From Saccharibacillus kuerlensis DSM 22868 (GTDB taxonomy: Bacteria; Bacillota; Bacilli; Paenibacillales; Paenibacillaceae), in NCBI RefSeq assembly GCF_000378145.1, contig NZ_KB899308.1:1-38863 (forward strand): 38,863 nt of DNA, written 5' to 3'. A program made the translations under genes and the position numbers. Positions 32,705-38,863 of this stretch are shown one piece after another (the first letter of the stretch is position 1; each line of letters opens with the position of its first letter). The notes under the pieces were generated by a model, which had not been told where the DNA came from, did no database searches, and was given only the letters and a program-made list of their open reading frames with translations.

Positions 32705-35700
32705 TTACAGATTAGCATTTTCAAATTTATGGTTCTTGCTTGGTTCGCCCGTTACTTCCAGAGAAATAATTTTCTTTTTACCTCCTTTTACATAGTCGTT
32801 AGACAGGGTTAGGCGGTTTTCCTTTTTAGTTTTTTGGTACTGGAATCGGCTGGCGATCCTTTTATTTGCCTTGTCGGTCAGCTTGACCGTAATTTGGTCA
32901 TTTCTTACGTCTGCATTTTCAATCATGGAAGAATGGAGAGCGACAGCACTTTTTTGTCCGTGCAGAATCATTTTATTCCATTTTACTTCCGAAGACTCAT
33001 AATCTTTTCCTATCAGTGAAAGGATACCGGTCTCCATATTGTAAGCAGCGGAAGTAGTATCCGGGCTGCGTTCCACAGGATAAGCTTTGATCCCTGATTT
33101 TTGAGCCTGACCGCCTTTTACGCCTTCTCCCAGACCGTTGATAATATGATTGGTCCCGCCGTTTGCACCCAAGGAAACGATAGCCGCATGCTTGACCGTG
33201 GTGCCGTCCGAGACTTCCATTGCGTTCTCGACTTCAACCCATTCCTGTGTATGAATGAAGACGTCGTAAATGCCGAGCGCAGTGGCATAATGGGATTTGA
33301 CATGATCGGCTACCTTATAAGAAGCGTAACCTTTAACTGTTCCATCATGGCTCATATAATCTGATTGGTAAGGCGGGTCGTAAGGAATTTCGCTTTGGTA
33401 GAAATAAGTGCTTCCATTTTCGCCGTTCCACAGCGTCTGGTACTCCTGATAATGTTCTACAAAGAGTCCATAGATCGTAACGTCGTCTCCATTGACGATA
33501 ACGCCGTTTTTGGCCGTATTTTTATCCCAGCCTGTACGGTTGGCAGACATACCATGATCGGCACGCCAGAGCCAAAAGTGATCGCCGATAACGCTGCTGC
33601 TGTTGATTTCGACCGACACTTCGGCCTTGCCCTCTACCGCGCCGCCGATACGGGCGTATACATCCGATAGCAGCGTTGGATTGTTGCGATGATCGGCCGA
33701 TGAGCCTTCCGGACCAACCTGCAGCAGATGCTGCGACCCGGCCTCGCCCGCATCAATCAGGATGCCGGCTATGGTTACACCGCCGACGTCAGCGATCTGT
33801 ATCGCATCGTTACCGTTGGTCGGAACCAAAGTCGATAAGCCAATTCCCAGAACGACTGTATTTGCCCGGTCAACTTTAAGTGGGGCATCCAATTCGTACA
33901 CACCTGGTGTGAACAGCAGATGCTTGCCTTCGGACAAAGCAGCGTTGAGCGATGCGGCGGTATCTACTGAAGCTTTGGCTACATGGAAGTTGTCAATTGA
34001 TATGGAGGTGCCTTTGCCCGGACCATGTTCGGACCAGGATACGCCAACCCTTTTTTCCTGAATAGCAGGGACGAATACGGCATATTCTCCGCTCCGATCG
34101 TCGTGATAAAGGAATGGCTTTTCGCGAACGATTGGCGTTGTAGGTTCAACTGTGTACGAGGCATAGGAAGCCTGATCCCAATTTGCTGTTTCGGGAGGAG
34201 CATTGTCGACTCCGAGGAACATCATGTTCCATACTCCGCCGTACCAGCCGCCCGTGAAAACGTTGTTGCGAAGGAAATACTGCTGCTGAGAATAAGAACC
34301 GGTCTGTCCCGTGACCAGACTGTCCGCCAAGAAACCACCGCTGGCGTATTTCTGGTTATCATCAAACTGCAGCTTGCCGTTCACGTAAAGTCTTCTTGCA
34401 GGCGCAGCCTGAGAGGCCGCCCACATTACTTCGTGATTGGGGTCTCCCGTGTCGATTCCGATATTTTCGACGGAACGCCAGAAATTGGTTAACGAGTTAT
34501 ACTCCGAAGCGGTCACACGGATCTCGGGAATTGTTGTTTCCAGAGGAGTGGAACCAAGTCCGTAAACAGATGTATAATAGCCGACATCAATCGGATCAAT
34601 AACATAATCGCCTGGCTTGAATAAGAACGCGTAGCGATCGCTGCTGAATTCTGCAGTGGCCATCGGCTTCATTTTGGCAGCCGTTTCCGCAGTGATGGCG
34701 TTAATGACGACAGGGTCATCCGTTGGACTGAAGAAGGTCATGGTGTCGCCAAAGCGCGTCTCTTCCAGCGAGACGTCATCCGACAGATCCGAAGGTTCTC
34801 CGTTTTCTTTTATAAATCGAACTTTATAGTAGTAGCGGTACTTGTCTCCTTCAACGGAGTCGGTGAAGGCAGGCACATCCGAACGGGCATGGAGAAGGTA
34901 TTCGCTGTATTTCCCTGAAGCCCGGTAAATTTCGTATTCGGCTGCATCCGCCGTATCGGACCAGGATAGGGAAATGCCTTCTTGAGTTTCACTGAGTCTT
35001 AAGAAGGCAATATTCATTTTTGTTCGCATTGTAAGAACCTCGCTGAATTCCGATTCTCCCAGTGAATTAACTGTTCTTAATTTGTAATAATAGGTCGTTT
35101 CCGGCTCCAGTCCGCTGTCCGTATACTGAAGTGAGGTTGTTGAACCGATTCGGGTATATGGACCTTCCGGTTCAGCGGATCGGTATACATCAAACTGGGT
35201 GTAATTGTGATTTGGAATGGACCACTTAAACGTTAACGAACGCTCTTCATTCTGCGTGGCAGTTAACTCAGTGGGAGCAGCAGGCACCGTATCGAAGCTT
35301 TCTTTGTAAAAATGAATGTTGGAAACAGACCATTCTGCGGCTCCCGGTTCCTGATCCTCACCGTTAGTCAGTGCCTGCAGCCAGATGCTGCGGGCTGTAA
35401 TCGGTTTTTCCAGTTCAACTGTAAGTGTATCTCCGGCGGCATCATGACCCGTGTATTCGCCAACAGTCGTGACCGGATTCGGAATACCTGGAGGTGAAGT
35501 CAGGGGAGAGCTGGAATATTCAAGCCTAAACCGATATGGAATCCTTCCGGATGAGTCCGCTTTCAATTCAATCTTCTGAAAAGTGACCTCCTCATCCAAA
35601 CCAATCATGACGATATCTCCGTGCGTATAGACTTGTCCGGTTGAGAGCGGGGTGTTAGAGCCCACTTCCCGCACCATACCATCCTTCAATGTTCCGGCCG

Positions 35701-35920
35701 AAGCTTCATTCCAGTCAAATATCCACTTTCCCCATACAAAATCTCCATAATAGACATTTGCGGTTACGCTTGGAATCTCCTCATAGGGGACTGATTGTGT
35801 GTTAGAAAGGCTGCTAGGTTTCGAAACCTCTGCGGATACAGTAGAAGGCGTGCCGACAGTTGTCAATAGGGATGCACTCATACAGAAGGCCAGAATTGAA
35901 GATAGTCCTTTTTTCAACAT
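32705..35920 (-). CDS. Large secreted beta-helix protein with two FN3 domains (probable polysaccharide-active enzyme)
   Basis: The chosen start ATG 35920 follows AAAGGAGGAAAA; the 1071-residue protein has a signal peptide (1-30, cleavage after VSA). A discoidin-like module follows (about 50-205), then two fibronectin type III domains (about 213-300 and 303-390). The long C-terminal part (about 395-1000) shows the turn-by-turn pattern of a right-handed beta-helix of the pectate-lyase/GH55-like type: TVVLGIGLSTLVPTNGND, VTIAGILIDAGEAG, NGVIVNGDDVTIYGLFVEHY. No anchor is visible. The family is often annotated with wrong or vague names, and the catalytic residues cannot be placed here. Convergence with the YesN/Lpl-type genes suggests polymer degradation feeding that importer. 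Confidence 0.8.
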   Translation of the reverse strand: MLKKGLSSILAFCMSASLLTTVGTPSTVSAEVSKPSSLSNTQSVPYEEIPSVTANVYYGDFVWGKWIFDWNEASAGTLKDGMVREVGSNTPLSTGQVYTHGDIVMIGLDEEVTFQKIELKADSSGRIPYRFRLEYSSSPLTSPPGIPNPVTTVGEYTGHDAAGDTLTVELEKPITARSIWLQALTNGEDQEPGAAEWSVSNIHFYKESFDTVPAAPTELTATQNEERSLTFKWSIPNHNYTQFDVYRSAEPEGPYTRIGSTTSLQYTDSGLEPETTYYYKLRTVNSLGESEFSEVLTMRTKMNIAFLRLSETQEGISLSWSDTADAAEYEIYRASGKYSEYLLHARSDVPAFTDSVEGDKYRYYYKVRFIKENGEPSDLSDDVSLEETRFGDTMTFFSPTDDPVVINAITAETAAKMKPMATAEFSSDRYAFLFKPGDYVIDPIDVGYYTSVYGLGSTPLETTIPEIRVTASEYNSLTNFWRSVENIGIDTGDPNHEVMWAASQAAPARRLYVNGKLQFDDNQKYASGGFLADSLVTGQTGSYSQQQYFLRNNVFTGGWYGGVWNMMFLGVDNAPPETANWDQASYASYTVEPTTPIVREKPFLYHDDRSGEYAVFVPAIQEKRVGVSWSEHGPGKGTSISIDNFHVAKASVDTAASLNAALSEGKHLLFTPGVYELDAPLKVDRANTVVLGIGLSTLVPTNGNDAIQIADVGGVTIAGILIDAGEAGSQHLLQVGPEGSSADHRNNPTLLSDVYARIGGAVEGKAEVSVEINSSSVIGDHFWLWRADHGMSANRTGWDKNTAKNGVIVNGDDVTIYGLFVEHYQEYQTLWNGENGSTYFYQSEIPYDPPYQSDYMSHDGTVKGYASYKVADHVKSHYATALGIYDVFIHTQEWVEVENAMEVSDGTTVKHAAIVSLGANGGTNHIINGLGEGVKGGQAQKSGIKAYPVERSPDTTSAAYNMETGILSLIGKDYESSEVKWNKMILHGQKSAVALHSSMIENADVRNDQITVKLTDKANKRIASRFQYQKTKKENRLTLSNDYVKGGKKKIISLEVTGEPSKNHKFENANL

Positions 35921-36235
35921 TTTTCCTCCTTTTTGTATAAAGGTTATGAAGCAGTTTTGCTGCCTCCTTTCCACACTTAAGCGAATATAGATTGACTAAG
36001 AAATAACTCAATCAAAGAAAAGAAAAGGTCTTCTCAATGATTGTATGCGCTTTCATATAAAAGGGTAAGGTTCATAATTTCAGGTAAGGTATTATTATTT
36101 TGGTTGTTTTCTGACGATAGAATAGCAGCTTCAGCAGCTGTTGATCTTGTCGGCGGTAAATGCTGCAGTATATCCTTAGTAAATTGAAATATGGAGGTTC
36201 CACAGCTACCAGTACAATTACAGGGTACAAAGGTA

Positions 36236-36262
36236 TTACTCTTGAATAAGAGTAGTGTCTTT
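36236..36262 (+). terminator. Short hairpin with T run upstream of the 36287 gene
   Basis: TACTCTT-GAAT-AAGAGTA (36236-36253), then GTGTCTTTTTT, looks like a small intrinsic terminator only 25 bases before the next start codon. It could act as an attenuator. I see no recognised riboswitch in the preceding 200 bases. Confidence 0.5.
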
Positions 36263-36286
36263 TTTACATATAAGGAGAGAACAATA

Positions 36287-36595
36287 ATGGACAAAACAAA
36301 TGTTTATAACTGTAACCTTAATATCCGCTACGACCTGCCCGGCAAAGAATGGCAAAAGATTACCGCGTTATACGAGCGAATGCCGGGATGGCTCGGTTAT
36401 GTGCAGGGCATTCCGCATTGGTTCGGGAAGGATGAAGATGCGATTATGATTACCGCTTCCGTTGAGCCGAGCGGACTGTTCTTCCATGCGGAAATGGATG
36501 AAGACGGATGGGAAAGGTGGATTGGAACCTTTAAGTCGGAAGCTTCGAAGGTGCTGGGATTTGAAGTAGGAGAACCGGAAGATGGGTTTGTTTGA
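36287..36595 (+). CDS. Small conserved-looking protein of unknown function
   Basis: A 102-residue acidic cytosolic protein. ATG 36287 is six bases after AAGGAGAGA; a longer frame exists but crosses the hairpin at 36236. The sequence holds many tryptophans and glycines (MPGWLGYVQGIPHWFGKDED, then EDGWERWIGTFKSEA) and ends in a short acidic tail. It has the look of a single alpha/beta domain, but I do not recognise the family. A short hairpin and T run lie directly upstream, so expression may be attenuated. Confidence 0.65.
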   Translation: MDKTNVYNCNLNIRYDLPGKEWQKITALYERMPGWLGYVQGIPHWFGKDEDAIMITASVEPSGLFFHAEMDEDGWERWIGTFKSEASKVLGFEVGEPEDGFV

Positions 36596-36819
36596 TTGAA
36601 TGTAATATTCAGTCCTCAGCTGCCAATAGTATGTTCCTATAATTCTCAAAAAAATATATACTTGGGAATAAAGGTTGGTTAGGATGTTGGAAGCAGCTTT
36701 ATGTACATAAAATGAGGGATATTCGTAAATGTCTTGGAGAGTGCGGCTTTTATAAAGTTCGGGAACATTGCAGTATGAAGGGGATTAGTGAAGTTCGTGA
36801 ATAAGGCGTTATAAGATCA

Positions 36820-37170
36820 TTAAATTCGGCCGAAAGAGCAAGGACATAGGAAGAGTATGAAAGAACGGGATGTAGATTCTATGCGAATCTTAGATTAGAA
36901 GGAATAGCGTAGAGCGAACGAGGTAGATCCTTTACGGATCGTGGATTTGAAGTTTAAAAGCACCAAAGCAGGTACGTTTCCATGAGGAAACAGACTGTAT
37001 TGGAGTTTGTGGGTGAAAGCTACGAAGCCGGCCGATTTCACGACATATAAACCAGCTAATCAAAGTCAAGCCTTTCATAAAACAATCGTTGAGCTGTCTA
37101 AATGGAACATACTGAAATAAACCTACCTTGGAAGGTAGATAAAAATGGATTCTATATCCAATTTCAGTAC
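36820..37170 (-). other. Hairpin-rich non-coding region downstream of the IS110 recombinase
   Basis: No gene is seen from 36596 to 37170. Within it, short inverted pairs recur every ~50 bp: TTCGGCCGAA (36825-36834), AGATTC-TATGC-GAATCT (36875-36891), GATCC-TTTAC-GGATC (36926-36940) and GTTTCC-ATGA-GGAAAC (36976-36991). Units 36872 and 36923 also share a GTAGAT...GATT.GAAG frame. Closest to the recombinase stop, TACTGAAAT and ATTTCAGTA (37109-37169) enclose CTACCTT-GG-AAGGTAG and TGGAT/ATCCA. The region may belong partly to the insertion sequence and encode a structured RNA. Confidence 0.55.
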
Positions 37171-38379
37171 TTAATGAGCTTGAAAGGCCGATCCGGAGTT
37201 CCACATACCAAAAATAATGCGTAAAAGCTTATGCGAAGCTGCAACAATCGCGACTTTTGCCGGTTTGCCTTCGTCCCGTTTTTGCTGATAAAATTGAAAA
37301 AGAATCGAATTTCGCGGACCGTGAATCTGCTTGGAAATGCCGGCTACGGTCGCTTGATAAAGCGCCGTTCGCAGGTACGAAGAGCCCCGTTTCGATATTC
37401 GATTCTTCTTGGATTTGAAGGTTCCCGATTCGTGAACAGCTGAGTCTAGCCCTGCAAAAGCTGTTAGCTGCTTCACGGAAGGGAACCTTTTGATGTCTCC
37501 AATTTCAGCAACGAGCATGGCGGCTGTTAAAGGTCCTACCCCGGGAATGGTACGAAGCAGTGCGTAAGTTTCGATCGATTCGGCGAGAGTATGCATCGAT
37601 TGTAAAAGGTCATCCATGCAATTCTGGTACGTTTGAAGAAGGTGGATATATGGCTTGAGAACGGCCTGTTGAGCCTCAATGCCATGAAGATCTGGCAGGC
37701 TGTGTCTGGCTATTTCAAGCAGCTGCTTCCGCTTGTTTTCATTCCAGGCTCGACCTCGGCGGTTGCTCAGCAGAAGGTTCAACACTTCTTCCGGATCTGC
37801 AGCTAGAAGCTCGGCAGGAGTCGGAAAACGAGATAACAACTTCAAGGAAGTGCGGTTGCAGACCTTTTGAAAAGCCTGATCATAACCGGGGAAAAGGAGA
37901 TCTAAAACGGCGCGAAATTGAAGCTGCATCTGGCCATATAAAGCCGTCCAATGCTGATATTGTCGGCAGATCACACGGAGCTGCTGAACGGTTTCGTTCA
38001 ACGGTACGTGAGGCTGGGGATCCTGCAAGTAAAAAACGTGGGCAATCCGTATCGCATCAATGGGATCGGTTTTCACCTTGCGTACGGCCTTTTGCTTCAG
38101 TTGGTGAGTCAACAACGGATTGAGAAGCACGACCGAATATCCGTGAGCAGCAAAGAAAGAAGCCAGAGGTTTCGAATAGTTCCCCGTCGCTTCAAGAACG
38201 ACTTTAGGCGCTTGACCGGAAACCGATTTCAACTCCTCCAGAACAGCTAGAACTTTTTGAAGACCTTCTTGGGAATGATAAAATGGAAACGGTTTATACA
38301 TACAATCGTGGTAGGAAAGAAAAGCAGCAGCCACACTTTTACCTTTAGCCACGTCAATACTGAGTACCGGTTGATTCAT
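37171..38379 (-). CDS. IS110-family recombinase (transposase)
   Basis: The start is ATG 38379 behind AAGGAGG (the frame itself opens at 38481); the product has 402 residues, the usual size. The N-terminal RuvC-like DEDD domain has Asp9 (SIDVAKGK), Glu63 (VLEATGNY), Asp105 and Asp108 (KTDPIDAIRIA). The C-terminal Transposase_20 domain carries LRTIPGVGPLTAAMLVAEIG and the serine-containing block KKNRISKRGSSYLRTALYQA. IS110-type enzymes use a structured RNA encoded in their own flank to choose target and donor DNA. The gene looks intact, so the element may be active. Its ends were not placed, because IS110 elements lack clear terminal repeats. Confidence 0.93.
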   Translation of the reverse strand: MNQPVLSIDVAKGKSVAAAFLSYHDCMYKPFPFYHSQEGLQKVLAVLEELKSVSGQAPKVVLEATGNYSKPLASFFAAHGYSVVLLNPLLTHQLKQKAVRKVKTDPIDAIRIAHVFYLQDPQPHVPLNETVQQLRVICRQYQHWTALYGQMQLQFRAVLDLLFPGYDQAFQKVCNRTSLKLLSRFPTPAELLAADPEEVLNLLLSNRRGRAWNENKRKQLLEIARHSLPDLHGIEAQQAVLKPYIHLLQTYQNCMDDLLQSMHTLAESIETYALLRTIPGVGPLTAAMLVAEIGDIKRFPSVKQLTAFAGLDSAVHESGTFKSKKNRISKRGSSYLRTALYQATVAGISKQIHGPRNSILFQFYQQKRDEGKPAKVAIVAASHKLLRIIFGMWNSGSAFQAH

Positions 38380-38384
38380 GAGGA

Positions 38385-38604
38385 CCTCCTTAATTTCACT
38401 GGAGCCAGCACTTTCGTTCTCCACAGGTTGGCACGGTGATGCGGGCTCTAGGCCCAACCAGCTAAATCGGGGTATGAACAAAAGGCAAGGGCTTATAACA
38501 CTTTACAAGACGGGATCGGTGTCCCAACAAAATATGCGTTATTCCACCCAGTGTTTTCTCCAGTATAAAGAAAAAGTTCATCCCCAAACTAGCCGGGATG
38601 AACT
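38385..38604 (-). ncRNA. Candidate guide (bridge) RNA region upstream of the IS110 recombinase
   Basis: Read on the minus strand toward the start codon, this stretch folds into three parts. A 10 bp hairpin AGTTCATCCC/GGGATGAACT with T run comes first (38575-38604). Next is a loop closed by ATAAC/GTTAT containing GGGA/TCCC. Then comes a stem-loop GGTTGG...CCAACC containing GGGC-CTAGA-GCCC. In the IS110 subgroup the bridge RNA lies upstream of the recombinase and has a 5' hairpin and two internal loops. The order matches, but loops were not matched to target or donor. Confidence 0.45.
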
Positions 38605-38611
38605 GAGAATA

Positions 38612-38705
38612 CCAACGATATATTCACGCGGCGGGCCATGCGGCCCTGGGTCCGACATTCGCCGGATACTCGACATACGTCGAGTCGTGAATACAGGAAC
38701 GTTAT
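38612..38705 (+). repeat. Cloverleaf-folding repeat, copy C
   Basis: This 94 bp copy has all parts of copies A and B. Arm 1 is GGGCC-ATGC-GGCCC, one pair longer, which accounts for the two extra bases. Arm 3 is CTCGAC-ATAC-GTCGAG, with a T-A pair where copy B has C-G. It lies 50 bases before the start of the gene split by the window ends. Confidence 0.9.
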
Positions 38706-38755
38706 CGGAAATCAGACAAAGAGACTATGAAAAATGAAAAGAGTGAAGTTACTTT

Positions 38756-38863
38756 ATGGGTTTAGCCGTAAGTTTCAAATTACAAAAAATTATAGATGGC
38801 AAAGCGATTTATAACTATGGTTTGAACTTCAATAATTTCGAAGGGGAAATAGAAATAGATTTA
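38756..38863 (+). CDS. N-terminal part of small unknown protein, split by the window ends
   Basis: ATG 38756 opens a frame that is still open at the last base; an in-frame TGA at 38744 excludes earlier starts. The only binding-site-like sequence is a weak GAGTGAAG. The 36 residues begin MGLAVSFKLQKIIDGKAI and end in EIEIDL. Those last six residues are also the first six at the window start, where the frame continues to a stop at 202. The joined 96-residue protein follows cloverleaf copy C and precedes copy A. I do not recognise the family. Confidence 0.6.
   Translation, partial: MGLAVSFKLQKIIDGKAIYNYGLNFNNFEGEIEIDL

Noticed and set aside
33979-34492. Frames of 74-155 residues within the beta-helix gene
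   Set aside because: They are alternative frames of a well supported 3.2 kb gene, with no start signals.
38612-38705. Cloverleaf repeat as a tRNA gene
   Set aside because: Arms are too short, the loops are four bases, and there is no anticodon arm, T-loop sequence or acceptor stem.
1-38863. Whole window as a plasmid or prophage
   Set aside because: The ends overlap, but no replication initiator, partition, conjugation or phage structural gene was recognised.

Overview
The window looks like accessory chromosome from a Gram-positive bacterium of the Paenibacillus type (inference). The signs are strong AGGAGG-type ribosome binding sites, GTG and TTG starts, many A/T-flanked hairpin terminators, lipoproteins with short lipoboxes, and an LplB/LplC/LplA sugar importer followed by a YesM/YesN-type two-component system. 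The last 19 bases equal the first 19, and a reading frame runs through that join without a break. The molecule or assembly therefore appears to close on itself at 38,844 bp, yet no replication or partition gene was recognised.

Layout. About 38.6 kb through the join to 1.8 kb: small genes (a 96-residue unknown split by the window ends, a DUF2281/Doc toxin-antitoxin pair, a 164-residue unknown), each followed by one copy of a ~92 bp cloverleaf-folding repeat in the same orientation. 2.1-4.0 kb: alpha/beta hydrolase divergent from a TetR regulator, with clear operators. 4.1-10 kb: small accessory genes (lipoprotein, LprI-like, ASCH, pentapeptide repeat, broken Gfo/Idh/MocA, VOC, methyltransferase, Imm-5-like, GNAT), with a MITE-like element. 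10-12 kb: SDR and Crp/Fnr regulator sharing an operator motif. 12-14.2 kb: secreted protein plus lipoprotein. 14.3-15.1 kb: decayed IS5-family element with the same ends as the MITE. 15-19.2 kb: hydrolase, DUF2691, a LytTR regulator with an ABC-like domain, TetR divergent from an SDR. 19.4-25.2 kb: ABC-2 permease, a SecA paralogue, a quinone-oxidoreductase-like MDR and two methyltransferases. 25.4-35.9 kb: carbohydrate locus (two permeases, binding lipoprotein, histidine kinase, AraC-type response regulator, and a convergent secreted 1071-residue FN3/beta-helix protein). 36.3-38.6 kb: small unknown gene, a hairpin-rich non-coding stretch and an IS110-family recombinase with structured flanks.

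Most genes are separate regulator/enzyme pairs, not one pathway. The carbohydrate locus is the one clearly integrated unit: YesM/YesN-like proteins would sense an oligosaccharide, switch on the importer, and the secreted beta-helix protein may process the polymer outside. The most unusual feature is the cassette-like array of small genes and cloverleaf repeats spanning the window join. It resembles an integron cassette array in layout, but its sites do not match the attC consensus and no integrase is visible.
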